From Dehalococcoidia bacterium (GTDB lineage Bacteria > Chloroflexota > Dehalococcoidia > UBA2247 > RBG-13-53-26), in the NCBI GenBank assembly GCA_016932645.1, contig JAFGCL010000143.1:1-33825 (forward strand): a stretch of 33,825 nucleotides of DNA, in the 5' to 3' direction. Below, in pieces: positions 17,202 to 25,928 of this stretch. The position numbers were made by a program, and so were the translations under genes. Numbering within the stretch: position 1 is the stretch's first letter; every line of letters starts with the position of its first letter. The notes beneath the pieces are model-generated. The model saw nothing but the letters and a program-made list of their open reading frames with translations. It was not told the DNA's origin and made no database searches.

Positions 17202-17582
17202 ATGGTGAGTTGCATTGGGAAGATCCTTGAGCCTTTGCCGCTTCTCTTTCTGGGCAAGCGGAGTGCGGTGCACAAGTTCGCCGTAGGTGAGTCAGTGCGA
17301 GTCAAAGACGGGGAGAGGATATCGGAATCAGTACAGCCAGCAAACAAAAGGGATGGGTGCCTCTTCATGGATCAAATGTGGGGCTACTGTGGGAAGACGT
17401 ACAAAGTGTCAAAGGTGGTGGATTTCTTTCATAGCGAACGCAAGAGAGAGAACTTCCGACCGCGGTCGCCTCTCTACATACTGGAAGGATTGATTTGTGA
17501 AGGAAAGATGAGCCACTTTCCGTTCCCTTGCGATCGTGCCTGCCCCATCCTCTGGCATGAGGATTGGCTTGACAAGGTGTAG
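17202..17582 (+). CDS. Cys-rich protein of unknown function, paralogue 1
   Basis: A 126-residue protein from ATG 17202 (GAGAGG 10 nt upstream). The open frame begins at 17040, but that lies in the promoter; ATG 17178 has no ribosome binding site. After a short hydrophobic start (LEPLPLLFLGKRSAV) the domain reads GESVRVKDGERI, RDGCLFMDQMWGYCGKTYKV, LYILEGLICEG and CDRACPILWHEDWLDKV. Five cysteines (53, 63, 99, 110, 114) are shared with the next gene's product, and they could hold a metal ion or an Fe-S centre. I recognise the pattern as a recurring uncharacterised family often seen near polysaccharide genes, but I know of no function. It shows no signal peptide. The partner gene begins 67 bp downstream, so the two probably form one transcript. 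Confidence 0.78.
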   Translation: MVSCIGKILEPLPLLFLGKRSAVHKFAVGESVRVKDGERISESVQPANKRDGCLFMDQMWGYCGKTYKVSKVVDFFHSERKRENFRPRSPLYILEGLICEGKMSHFPFPCDRACPILWHEDWLDKV

Positions 17583-17649
17583 AAGTACCGTAGACTCGGT
17601 GGAGTACCTCCATCACCGATATCTCACTTGTCAGCGAAAGGCGTAGCAG

Positions 17650-18123
17650 ATGTGCCAACTGGAGTTCATCGAGGAGATTGAGCAAGAGAATAGTTGGCTG
17701 AACTCAAATTGGCAGCGCTTCACAAGAAGATGCTTACTCTTTCTGAGGTGGCCGAGAATTGCGGCTCGTCTCCCAATAGGGCGACCGCGTTGTTCTCAGA
17801 CTGACGGCAAGATCTTGGGACTGGACCATGGCCAAATCCAACCGGGTGATATGGTAAGGATTCGTTCAACAGATGAGATCAGGAAGATGCTGAACGGATC
17901 CGGGCGAACACGCGGATGCTTCTTCATGCCTGGAATGTACAAGCACTGCGGGAAGGAGTATAGAGTCTTCAAGAAGGTTGACCATTTCTTCGATGAAACA
18001 AGACGCGGAATGTGCAAGTGCAACAACCTGTTCCTTCTCGAAGGGGCTCACTGCAGCAAACCTGCCTGTGACCGAGACTGCTTCTTCTTCTGGCACGTCA
18101 GTTGGCTGGAGAAGATCCAGTAG
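17650..18123 (+). CDS. Cys-rich protein of unknown function, paralogue 2
   Basis: A 157-residue protein with a clear ribosome binding site (AAAGG, 9 nt before ATG 17650). The N-terminal ~65 residues (helical, basic, with RRCLLFLRWPRIAAR) do not match the neighbour. The core (66-157) does: GDMVRIRSTDEI, RGCFFMPGMYKHCGKEYRV, FKKVDHFFDE, LFLLEGAHC and CDRDCFFFWHVSWLEKI. Cysteines 90, 100, 135, 140 and 144 align with those of paralogue 1, and Cys122/124 are extra. The invariant W-LxK ending and the CDRxC motif suggest a compact metal-binding domain. The pair is transcribed away from the glycan operon but adjoins it. A minor TTGACA-N16-TAGACT at 17569-17596 could be a second promoter. Confidence 0.82.
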   Translation: MCQLEFIEEIEQENSWLNSNWQRFTRRCLLFLRWPRIAARLPIGRPRCSQTDGKILGLDHGQIQPGDMVRIRSTDEIRKMLNGSGRTRGCFFMPGMYKHCGKEYRVFKKVDHFFDETRRGMCKCNNLFLLEGAHCSKPACDRDCFFFWHVSWLEKIQ

Positions 18124-18271
18124 CTGACGCTATTACTCTGAGATGCCGCGCTTTCAGAAGCTATTGACATTGCTCACTGCTGGCCTGCAACCTTGTGCCT
18201 AGCATCCCGCGAACGCCGCAAGCGCAAGCAGGAGTGCCCCCGGCCGGTCGCCCATTATCTTGACCGTTCTG

Positions 18272-19942
18272 CTACGCTGCTGTGGCTACGATTGCGATGA
18301 GGTCTGCATTGTGACCTGTGCTCATCCCCAACTTTCCAACATGCTTGCCCCTTGAAGGGCGCTTGCTTGCTGCTTCTACCACCGCAAAACCCCCTGCCTT
18401 GGTACCGGTGCCATAGGGAGTGGTCACCGAGACATCCCTCAGCTCCAGAGCTGCGCTGGTGTCAATGGTGATGTTGATGGTTATCTGGTCCAGGCCATTG
18501 AGTTGCATACTATTGAATGTGAGGCTGTTCACCGTTATCCCTGGTCCGAAGTCTACGTTTGCCGCTCCGTCAAGGTACTGCCCGCTGATGACGACGGTGA
18601 GGGTCTGCCCCTGAGCTCCTTGACTGGGTAGAACGCTCCTGATAATGGGATGCTCGACAGGACTAATGGAGTAGTTCTCAAATGGCTGCATCAGCGGATA
18701 GTTGTCTTGCTGAGAGCCGCCCATGGAATAGGGGGTATCGCCAATGCCGTCGCCGTCCACGTCGTTTCCATAGTAGTTGCCCCAGTAGTTTCCCATGTAG
18801 CCCACACGAGTGCTTCCGTCATATTCATAGGTCAGCTGCCGAGGGAAGTTCAAGAGGTTTTCCTCGGTGGAGCACCCGTATGTGAACCTGAAGTTGTTGA
18901 GGTAGATTGTGTTGTTGACTGAGAGCCATGATTCCATGGCGTAGGCAGAGTCAAGGACGTCGTTCTCTGTTATAACATTACTTTCTGCAAGAGCCAGGTA
19001 GATCCCAAAGTAACTACCCAGAGTGTTCTTGGTCAACAGGTTGCATGTCGATTCATGCAGGTTGATGGCATACGTAGACCAGTTGATGATGTTGTTCTTC
19101 ACCGTACTGTTGACCGTGTTCCAGAGCTCTATGCCAACCGTGGTGCTGTCCAGCGTCAGGCCATCGACGGTGATGCGGTCGCAGTCTACGAGTATGACCT
19201 GGCCCACATCGGGTCCGGTGACTGTAGCGCCGGATACACCTTCGAGGTAGACCAGGGGTTTGCCATTGACCGTGTTATCCTCCACCGTATTGTGTCGAGC
19301 TGAGACATAGAGACCGCTATGTGTGAAGACATTGCCGGCTATGACGTTCTCGCTAGACTCGGAGCCCAAGTCGAGACCATAGTAGCCGGTGTCAGAGAAT
19401 GTGTTGCCCGACACTGTATTGCCATCTGAGCCAGCGATTCTAATGCCATAGTACCAATTGGCGGAAAGGTAGTTGCCAATCAGCGTGTTCGAATCCGAGT
19501 TCTCCAATTGAATTCCCGCGCAGTTGCTGATGAGGCTGTTGCCGGATATCGTGCAGTGGCTCACGTTCATGAGGCTGATTCCAGCGAACAACCATCCAGT
19601 GGCGTCTCTCACCGTGAGTCCACTTATGTTGACGCCGTCGGCTGTCACGCAGAAGACATCATCATCGCGATTCGCCGCTTGGACAGTTGTTGCTGCAGCA
19701 CCGTGCTCCGATTGTATCGTCACCGCCTTGGCTACATTCACATTATCCGTGAACAGACCGTCCCCCAGGATAATAGTGTCTCCAGGGCTTGCAGAGTCCA
19801 CAGCATCCTGGATACTCTCACCCGGATTCACATACCATGTCGTCGCTGCCCTCACCGGGCGCGCCGACGGCGGAACAAGCACGTAGACCAACGATAGACA
19901 TAGGGCCAAGGCAACGAGCATGGAAACAAGTCTGGCTGTCAT
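18272..19942 (-). CDS. Exported NosD-type beta-helix protein with TIG domain
   Basis: A 556-residue protein. The frame is open to 20026, but ATG 19942 has GGGGGG 5 nt upstream and opens a signal peptide (LVSMLVALALCLSLVYVL). Residues ~35-400 are a right-handed parallel beta-helix of the NosD/PbH1 type. It has the start motif SIQDAVDSASPGDTIILGDG, many NxxxGNxxSxN rungs (CTISGNSLISN, NTVSGNTFSD) and the classic NosD signature NYWGNYYGNDVDGDGIGD / DNYPLM near the end. An IPT/TIG domain follows at ~430-523 (SVLPSQGAQGQTLTVVISG to GTGTKAGGFAVV), then a ~33-residue tail without an anchor. Such proteins are secreted or surface-bound and may bind or cleave polysaccharide. No lyase residues can be assigned. 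Confidence 0.88.
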   Translation of the reverse strand: MTARLVSMLVALALCLSLVYVLVPPSARPVRAATTWYVNPGESIQDAVDSASPGDTIILGDGLFTDNVNVAKAVTIQSEHGAAATTVQAANRDDDVFCVTADGVNISGLTVRDATGWLFAGISLMNVSHCTISGNSLISNCAGIQLENSDSNTLIGNYLSANWYYGIRIAGSDGNTVSGNTFSDTGYYGLDLGSESSENVIAGNVFTHSGLYVSARHNTVEDNTVNGKPLVYLEGVSGATVTGPDVGQVILVDCDRITVDGLTLDSTTVGIELWNTVNSTVKNNIINWSTYAINLHESTCNLLTKNTLGSYFGIYLALAESNVITENDVLDSAYAMESWLSVNNTIYLNNFRFTYGCSTEENLLNFPRQLTYEYDGSTRVGYMGNYWGNYYGNDVDGDGIGDTPYSMGGSQQDNYPLMQPFENYSISPVEHPIIRSVLPSQGAQGQTLTVVISGQYLDGAANVDFGPGITVNSLTFNSMQLNGLDQITINITIDTSAALELRDVSVTTPYGTGTKAGGFAVVEAASKRPSRGKHVGKLGMSTGHNADLIAIVATAA

Positions 19943-20016
19943 TATCCCCCCTTTGCGTGCGCATGCATTCCTCGCCTGACTTGCCGATTGGCATGCAGGC
20001 TGCGATATCACATCGG

Positions 20017-20046
20017 ACAATAGCACGAGGAAACCTCGGCTGTCAA
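20017..20046 (-). promoter_or_regulatory. Promoter of the NosD/TIG gene
   Basis: TTGACA (20046-20041), 18-bp spacer, TATTGT (20022-20017) on the minus strand, 75 bp before ATG 19942. The same GATG-TTGACA-GC...N...TATTGTCC arrangement occurs at 30712-30741 before the PPC-repeat gene. Confidence 0.6.
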
Positions 20047-20164
20047 CATCGGCTTTGGGTATGGAAAGGTGCGCACAATGACTGTCTGGGGCTGACTGGT
20101 GGAGCTAGCAGTAACTGGTGAGCAGCTCGGCTCGTGCGCCAACTTCTCTGTGTGGGACTCTCTG

Positions 20165-23100
20165 CTATTCGGCCACAGCTCTCCTCAGTGCCAAATCTGC
20201 ATGTGCACCAAAGCCGATGCTGCCCTGATCGGTCTGGTCACCCGGTGGTTTGAGTACGCTCGTTGAGCCTGCCACAGTGAAGCCAAGAGCCTTGACGCCG
20301 GTACCTGCAGGAGTGGTGACCAAGACGTCTCTAACGCCAGGAGTGGCATCGCTGTCGATGGTGATGTTGACCGTTATCTGATCCAGACCATTGAACTGCA
20401 ACTCGTTCAGGCTGAAGCTGTTCACCGTTATCCCCGCGCCGAAGTCAACGCTGGTCACTCTGCCAAAGTACAGGCCGCTGATGACAACGGTGAGGGCCTG
20501 CACCTGGGCTCCCTGACTCGGCGAAAGCGCCACGACGACGGGCTGTTCGTTTGACAAAGTGAAGGACCATGGACTGGTCCATGGGCTCTCGCCGATGGCG
20601 TCATCTTCCGCTCTGACCCTCCAGTAGTAGATGCCATCAGCCAAGGCCTCAGTCAGAGTGTATTCCGAGATGCTCAATCCTGCCTCGTCGCGCACCGGAG
20701 AGGAGAACTCAGCGTTGTCATCGACCTGAACGTGGTAGGTCATGGCGGAGAGGGTTGACTCCTGGGCCATCTGGAGTTGCTGGATGACCACTGCTATATC
20801 AGAGACATCGCTCCAATCCAGCGTAGGAGTACCGTGGTTGAGGATAGCCCCATTGGCTGGGGACAGCAGGGCGGGAGGTATGATCATGGCAGGCGTGGTG
20901 AACCTCAGGTCATCCCCGTAGGCCGTGCCGTCGCCCACTGCCTTGGCCCTAAAATGGTAGGTCACACCTGGAGAAAGGGCACTGAGCTCAATCGTGAAGG
21001 CACCAACGTCAGTCATTGTCTGCGGCGTTGTCTCATTGCCGTAGCTCGGCGTAGGTCCCCACTCGAAGGACACCTCCACTGATGATGCCGAACCTAGTGA
21101 CACCAGATATCCTTCAAGGATGGCTGAGGCCGATGTGACATCACTGGCTATCAAGGTCGTGACGGATGGGTTAGCACTGGGCGCCCAGCCACTAGGATCC
21201 TGAAAGGGATAGCGATCCGCGACGGGGTAGTTCCCGTCCCAACCTTCAATGTGGTACGGCTGTGATCCATTACTGGGGTTGCCGGTGCAGGTGTGATCGT
21301 TCCAGTAGTTGCCCCCATCCACCGACCCGTTGTCCCAGCAGTTGGTTGTGGGCGTGATGCCGTCGGGAGGACTCCAGTCAGCAGCCTGACTCGAATCGCC
21401 TACATTGTCTATGAGGTTGTTGTGGTAGATCAGGTTGTAACCAGAGTAGTCAGTGAGATAGATGCCGAAGTCGGTGCCGTCCAAGATGCTATTGCCCCTA
21501 ATGATGTTCCTAAATGAGTAAAAGAGCCACATGCCATCGTCTCCGCTCGAAAGCACCCTGTTGTCCTCGATCAAGTTGTCGCCGTTGTACCCCCACATTT
21601 CCATGCCATTACCATTGTTGCTGGCCACCGTGTTGCCAGTGATCTGATTGTGGTTGGCATCCCAGTGGAGAAGAAAGCCATCGTTTTCGTTGAACGAGAC
21701 GTTGTTGTTCACAAACCTGTTGTTCTCCGAATAGAACAGGTAGACTCCGTCTTCGTTGTTGGAGCAAATGACATTCCCGCTGAAGGTATTGCCACATGAC
21801 TCGTAGAGGTAGACGCCATCACCGTTGCTTATGTTGGAGTTGGCCACAGTGATATTCGAGCAATATGCTAGCGTCAGGTGCGTCGTATCAAGGCCACCTA
21901 GCACCAGATCGGACTGACTGTAGTAGTAGTACACCGGCTTGCCGTTGACGGTGTTGGTGCTGTCAATCACATTGTTGAAGACATCCTGCTGTTTCCACCC
22001 AGGGTCCACGTGGATTCCATAGCCACCGCTATTGACTATGGTGTTGCCGGTTATCTGGTTCTGGCCATCATATAGGATGATTCCGCTGCAGACGTCAACA
22101 ATGGTATTACCAGTAATGACGTTGCCACTGCCCTCCATGTCTATGCCGGTTTCGAAGCCAGAAATGCTGTTGCCAGCTACAGTGTGACTGCCATCCTCTT
22201 CTTGTAGAGAATCTATCACAATGCCAGCGGAGGGACCACCACCCAGTATGATGTTGCCAGCTACCGTGCAGTTGTCATACCACTCTCCTGCAAAATGGCA
22301 GTCCTCTATGTGTATTCCGCACCCAGATGAGTTAGTCACCGCGAATCCCGAGACGGTCACATTCCCTTCACCCAGGTCAAAGTACCCTACGACGCTGGTA
22401 ACAGCAGGACCGTGCTCTGAGACTATGGTGAGACCAGGATAATCTATGTCAACGCATTCTGCATAGACTCCGTCCCTGACGATAATGGTATCCCCCTCAT
22501 CGTACTCGCCAGCACCGATTACAGCGGCCTGGATGGTGGGAAATTGGTCAGGCACGTAGATCGTTCGCGGTGCCGGAGGTAGGCCGATTGCAGCGCCATG
22601 ATAGACATAGGCCCGACCCTCATCGAACTCCTCGTTGTCGTATCCGTAGGCGCCGGCTATGGTGTCATCATAGCCGTCACCGTTCACATCCCCCGCCGAG
22701 GCTACTGAACAGCCGAACCAGGCTCCCTCTTGGTCGCTGTCTGCTGTCCAGTCGACAGTGGCGCTGAGCCCCATGGAGGAGCCATGGAAAACGTACGCTC
22801 GCCCCTCCTCTTCATGCCCGTTGTCACAATACTGCTCGCCGACAATGACATCCGCATATCCGTCCCCGTTGACGTCGCCGGCGCTGGCTACACTGCCGCC
22901 AAACTCGGCAGACCACTCTTCGCTGTCAGCGTGCCAATCGTAGCTGGCGCTCAACCCCGCGGCAGACCCATGGTAGACGTAAGCCAGATCTTCTCCCGGA
23001 GCGCCAATGATGACGTCGTCATAGCCATCACCGTTGACATCACCAATCCCACCCACGGAACTTCCCAATTCGTACCAGAAGGCCTCGCTGGCGGTCCAGT

Positions 23101-23992
23101 TGGGGCTGGTGCTCAAGCCGGTGGCGGAACCGTGGTAAGCATAAGCCACAGAGCCTCCCGGAGCGCCAATGATCACGTCGTCGTAGCTGTCACCGTTGAC
23201 ATCACCAGCTTCACCCACGGAACTGCCGAAGTCGTCGCAGAAGCCCTCAGTGGCGGTCCAGTTGGGGCTGGTGCTCAAGCCGGTGGCGGAACCGTGGTAG
23301 ACGTAAGCCACATCGTCTTCCGGAGCGCCAATGATGACGTCGTCATACCCATCACCGTTCACGTCTCCGGCGTTGGCTGCCGAATAGCCGAAGTAGGCGC
23401 CGGCTTGGTTGCTCTCCGCTGTCCAGTTGGGGGCAGTACTCAGACCACTTGCTGAACCATGGTAGACATACGCTCGACCTTCATCGGTCTCCCCATTGTC
23501 ATAGCAGTAGGCCCCCACTATAATGTCGTCGTAGCCATCACCATTGACGTCTCCCGCGGTGGCTGCCGAATAGCCGAAGTAGGCGCCGGCTTGGTTGCTC
23601 TCCGCTGTCCAGTCGGGGGCAGTACTCAGACCACTCGCTGAACCATGGTAGACATACGCTCGACCTTCATCTGCCTCTTCATTGTCATAACAGTACGCCC
23701 CCACGATGATGTCGTCGTACCCATCGCCATTGACGTCTCCGGCGTTGGCTACTGAGTAGCCGAAGTAGGCGCTGGCTTGGTTGCTCTCCGCTGTCCAGTT
23801 GTATTGGGTGGGCGCAGGAGTCCAATCCAACCCAGCAGGCACAGGCTGGTCGAGGGTCACTGCCCGAAGTGTCGTGTCGTCAGCAGCCAGATTCAGTGGG
23901 TGCACGTCTTGGGGAGACTCATACGCAGTGGCCAGAGCCAGGACTGCTATCAAGCATGCAAGTGTGGCAATGAACTGTCTCCTGATACTCAT
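20165..23992 (-). CDS. FG-GAP / beta-helix / FN3-like / TIG surface protein
   Basis: A 1275-residue exported protein: signal peptide at 1-23 (FIATLACLIAVLALATA), GGGGAGGT ribosome binding site. Residues ~76-475 carry seven FG-GAP repeats (FGYSVANAGDVNGDGYDDII...GRAYVYHGS), each with a DxNxDGxxD calcium-binding loop, as in integrin-alpha-like propellers. About 478-925 is a PbH1 beta-helix (IYVPDQFPTIQAAVI, then rungs such as NTFSGNVICSNN). Residues ~938-1032 are an FN3-like domain absent from the paralogue at 30909. About 1036-1145 is another beta-sandwich (PANGAILNHGTPTLDWSDVSD reads across it). About 1149-1240 is IPT/TIG, then a short tail. There is no membrane anchor. A large cell-surface adhesin or glycan-binding protein is likely. 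The repeats produce long antisense open frames that are not genes. Confidence 0.9.
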   Translation of the reverse strand: MSIRRQFIATLACLIAVLALATAYESPQDVHPLNLAADDTTLRAVTLDQPVPAGLDWTPAPTQYNWTAESNQASAYFGYSVANAGDVNGDGYDDIIVGAYCYDNEEADEGRAYVYHGSASGLSTAPDWTAESNQAGAYFGYSAATAGDVNGDGYDDIIVGAYCYDNGETDEGRAYVYHGSASGLSTAPNWTAESNQAGAYFGYSAANAGDVNGDGYDDVIIGAPEDDVAYVYHGSATGLSTSPNWTATEGFCDDFGSSVGEAGDVNGDSYDDVIIGAPGGSVAYAYHGSATGLSTSPNWTASEAFWYELGSSVGGIGDVNGDGYDDVIIGAPGEDLAYVYHGSAAGLSASYDWHADSEEWSAEFGGSVASAGDVNGDGYADVIVGEQYCDNGHEEEGRAYVFHGSSMGLSATVDWTADSDQEGAWFGCSVASAGDVNGDGYDDTIAGAYGYDNEEFDEGRAYVYHGAAIGLPPAPRTIYVPDQFPTIQAAVIGAGEYDEGDTIIVRDGVYAECVDIDYPGLTIVSEHGPAVTSVVGYFDLGEGNVTVSGFAVTNSSGCGIHIEDCHFAGEWYDNCTVAGNIILGGGPSAGIVIDSLQEEDGSHTVAGNSISGFETGIDMEGSGNVITGNTIVDVCSGIILYDGQNQITGNTIVNSGGYGIHVDPGWKQQDVFNNVIDSTNTVNGKPVYYYYSQSDLVLGGLDTTHLTLAYCSNITVANSNISNGDGVYLYESCGNTFSGNVICSNNEDGVYLFYSENNRFVNNNVSFNENDGFLLHWDANHNQITGNTVASNNGNGMEMWGYNGDNLIEDNRVLSSGDDGMWLFYSFRNIIRGNSILDGTDFGIYLTDYSGYNLIYHNNLIDNVGDSSQAADWSPPDGITPTTNCWDNGSVDGGNYWNDHTCTGNPSNGSQPYHIEGWDGNYPVADRYPFQDPSGWAPSANPSVTTLIASDVTSASAILEGYLVSLGSASSVEVSFEWGPTPSYGNETTPQTMTDVGAFTIELSALSPGVTYHFRAKAVGDGTAYGDDLRFTTPAMIIPPALLSPANGAILNHGTPTLDWSDVSDIAVVIQQLQMAQESTLSAMTYHVQVDDNAEFSSPVRDEAGLSISEYTLTEALADGIYYWRVRAEDDAIGESPWTSPWSFTLSNEQPVVVALSPSQGAQVQALTVVISGLYFGRVTSVDFGAGITVNSFSLNELQFNGLDQITVNITIDSDATPGVRDVLVTTPAGTGVKALGFTVAGSTSVLKPPGDQTDQGSIGFGAHADLALRRAVAE

Positions 23993-24284
23993 CTTGACCT
24001 CCCCATGTCGTCAGTATGCTGTACCCATTCGCATCTTGCCAGTGGATGTGCCAGGACACGAGGGGAGTTCTGGGACAAGGCCAGACCATGCCGCGGAACC
24101 CTTGAGGAACCATTTCTCGCTCACCCACGCTCCTCTATTGTGAACGGTCGGATCCGCAGGACCGAAAGGCGGCGACAGGTCTTGAAAATGGGAGTGGCTA
24201 CAGAACAGGAAAGGGACCTGCCACTCATCTTGCCCCCCATAAGTGCTGCTGACCAGTGGTTCTTGTGAGGACCGTGTTACGTGT

Positions 24285-24313
24285 AGGATAGTAACAAGAG
24301 GGGATGTTGTCAA
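24285..24313 (-). promoter_or_regulatory. Promoter of the FG-GAP surface-protein gene
   Basis: TTGACA (24313-24308), 17-bp spacer, TATCCT (24290-24285) on the minus strand. The predicted leader to ATG 23992 is about 285 nt. It is back to back with the promoter at 24440. Nothing else is recognisable between 23993 and 24439. Confidence 0.5.
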
Positions 24314-24439
24314 CCTGAGCGTCAGATCGCTTCTGGACGAAGCTTCAGTCATGGCATACCATGCTACTAGAGGGGCAACCCCCTTCTCTGGGAGCACCTC
24401 CGCAGGCAAGCTGACGGTTGGGACGGAGCACACTATCGT

Positions 24440-24468
24440 TTGACATAGTCCCAACCTCCCCCTACTAT
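24440..24468 (+). promoter_or_regulatory. Promoter of the YdjM-like gene
   Basis: TTGACA (24440-24445), 17-bp spacer, TACTAT (24463-24468), giving a leader of about 70 nt to ATG 24545. Confidence 0.55.
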
Positions 24469-24544
24469 TCTGATCTGATCCGACGAGTGCCCTCCAAGAT
24501 GACTGGTTGCGGGAGTTCGCTCTTCATTGCTCTGAGAGAGTGAC

Positions 24545-25024
24545 ATGGGGTTGTTGCGTCGTTCGTACAAAATGCTGAAATCATCCGGCGTGCTCAGGCC
24601 GGAGCTGGTTGTGGCCATCTTCTGTTTCCTCTTGCCGGACCTACTGGACAAGCCACTCTGGATGCTGGGAATAGGCATGGGCAGATTCGTCGGACATACA
24701 CTCCTCTTCGTCTTCCTTGTTGCGTTTGTCTTCTTTCTGATCAAGAGGTCATACGGTCTGTTTGCTCTGATCGGAGGGATGGCACATCTACTGTCAGACG
24801 TCAATGGTATCGTGCCATGGCTATACCCATTCAAGAAGTATGACTTTCCACAATGGGAGTTCTGGGACACTCTCAGATGGTATTGGGTGGTTAGATGGTT
24901 TGTGGAACTGATGTTGGTTGTCCTGGTGGTATTTCTCTTGCTGTTCTTCATGTCCCACAGAAAGAATCGGGGCGATCTGGGACCACGTGATGATGAGGCA
25001 ACTGGACGGACAGACAAGCCCTAG
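24545..25024 (+). CDS. YdjM/DUF457-like membrane protein
   Basis: A 159-residue integral membrane protein with about four hydrophobic helices (for example LVVAIFCFLLPD, FVGHTLLFVFLVAFVFFLI and MLVVLVVFLLLFFM) and a hydrophilic tail. The polar residues within the helices follow the pattern of the YdjM/DUF457 family of predicted membrane metal-dependent hydrolases: LPDLLDKP (Asp32, Asp35), GRFVGHTLL (His51) and GGMAHLLSDVNGIVPWLYPF (His81, Asp85). The family's biochemical function is poorly known. The start has only a modest ribosome binding site (GAGAG). It is followed by the repeated leader element and terminator, so it is probably a single-gene transcript with some read-through to the gene at 25446. 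Confidence 0.8.
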   Translation: MGLLRRSYKMLKSSGVLRPELVVAIFCFLLPDLLDKPLWMLGIGMGRFVGHTLLFVFLVAFVFFLIKRSYGLFALIGGMAHLLSDVNGIVPWLYPFKKYDFPQWEFWDTLRWYWVVRWFVELMLVVLVVFLLLFFMSHRKNRGDLGPRDDEATGRTDKP

Positions 25025-25149
25025 GCATCTGGAGTCCCCTGCAAAGCCTCCAATACCTCTCCATCCCGCCTCGGCCGCAATTGGCCGCAACCCGTCGCCA
25101 GCTTGGCGATGAAGGTCTGCGAAGGAATCGGCATCACAGTGACGACAAA

Positions 25150-25296
25150 TGTCTATGAGGGGCGCAGAAGAGACTAAGTAGCAGACACTCACGCACAAGC
25201 AGGAGACGTTGAACCCCTGCCTCTATGTGGTCACTTTGGCAGGGGTGAGTCAATAGTGAAACCGACCTCGGAAGGTCGGTTTTTTCGTTGTTCTGG
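25150..25296 (+). repeat. Structured leader element, copy 1 (inverse of 15011-15150)
   Basis: Contains GGGGCGCAGAAG, TAGCAGACACT (25179-25189), GTTGAAC, an 8-bp stem CCCCTGCC/GGCAGGGG (25214-25221 with 25238-25245) around TGGTCACTT, then CAATAGTGAAACCGACCT and the terminator. It lies between the YdjM-like gene and a small gene starting at 25446. No known riboswitch or T-box consensus fits. Confidence 0.6.
25259..25285 (+). terminator. Intrinsic terminator in leader element copy 1
   Basis: A 10-bp stem AAACCGACCT / AGGTCGGTTT with a 4-nt loop followed directly by a run of six Ts (25280-25285). It lies 235 bp after the YdjM-like stop codon and 160 bp before ATG 25446. Confidence 0.8.
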
Positions 25297-25445
25297 TTCG
25301 TCAAGAAAGGACGGGGCGCATTTTGACCCATCGAGGCTCTGAGGCGGAATTGTCAGATGACAGATTCTCGAACGTGTGTGGCCGGCCGGGAGTAGTGTCA
25401 CCAAGAGGCCAGTTGCCGGCTTGACCAGGGAGGAGAGGATCAGAA

Positions 25446-25928
25446 ATGCTAGCGCACAACTATGACTTCCCGCAGTCCCTAAGCCAGACCGAAGCCGCTG
25501 TTTCAGCAGACTCTCAGCCAAGTGTCGGCAACATCCGATCGACACACATCTCGGGAATGGTATCCTCCATCCGATTCATGGTGATGGTGCGTGTGCAAGC
25601 TTGTCTGCGGTGGTTCGAAGATCTTTGTGACGAGCCTGCTGAGGAGACGCAGTCTCTTGATGAGGTCACACTCACAGAGTCTGCGGATGATTATCTCAGT
25701 CATGCCGCCGGGGTCGACCAGCGAATCTGGTATCCCGGGCATTCGACAGAGGAATCATTGCCTGCAGCGGTTGCCAGGCCAGTTGTTCGTATTGTACAGG
25801 AACGGAAACCAGATATTGCCAGGACATTCTGGCCAAGATCCAACTTCGACTGGTTCATTCTGATGACGGCTGTGCTGGCCTTTACAGTGGTACCTTTGGT
25901 CTGGGCCATAGCGGCACTAGTCTTCTAG
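25446..25928 (+). CDS. Small tail-anchored protein, unknown function
   Basis: A 160-residue protein with a strong ribosome binding site (GGGAGGAGAGG before ATG 25446). I do not recognise the family. The first ~130 residues are soluble, with a basic/hydrophobic helix (VSSIRFMVMVRVQACLRWF) and an acidic stretch (CDEPAEETQSLDEV). The last ~28 residues are one transmembrane helix ending exactly at the C-terminus (FDWFILMTAVLAFTVVPLVW), with no signal peptide. It should therefore be tail-anchored with its N-terminal part in the cytoplasm. No good promoter is seen between the upstream terminator and the start, so expression may depend on read-through of that terminator. The surrounding genes give no functional clue. 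Confidence 0.7.
   Translation: MLAHNYDFPQSLSQTEAAVSADSQPSVGNIRSTHISGMVSSIRFMVMVRVQACLRWFEDLCDEPAEETQSLDEVTLTESADDYLSHAAGVDQRIWYPGHSTEESLPAAVARPVVRIVQERKPDIARTFWPRSNFDWFILMTAVLAFTVVPLVWAIAALVF

Noticed and set aside
17073-17582. Upstream ATG 17073 or TTG 17040 as start of the first Cys-rich gene
   Set aside because: Both lie within or at the edge of a near-consensus promoter, so an mRNA from it would not include them.
22730-23455. 241-residue + strand open frame with repeats (VDVS, GGPVGAGAQAGG)
   Set aside because: It is antisense to the FG-GAP repeats; its own repeats come from the real gene on the other strand.
25150-25296. Leader element as a T-box or GEMM riboswitch
   Set aside because: No TGGNACCGCG antiterminator sequence and no convincing GEMM core; only superficial resemblance of GGGGCGCAGAAG.
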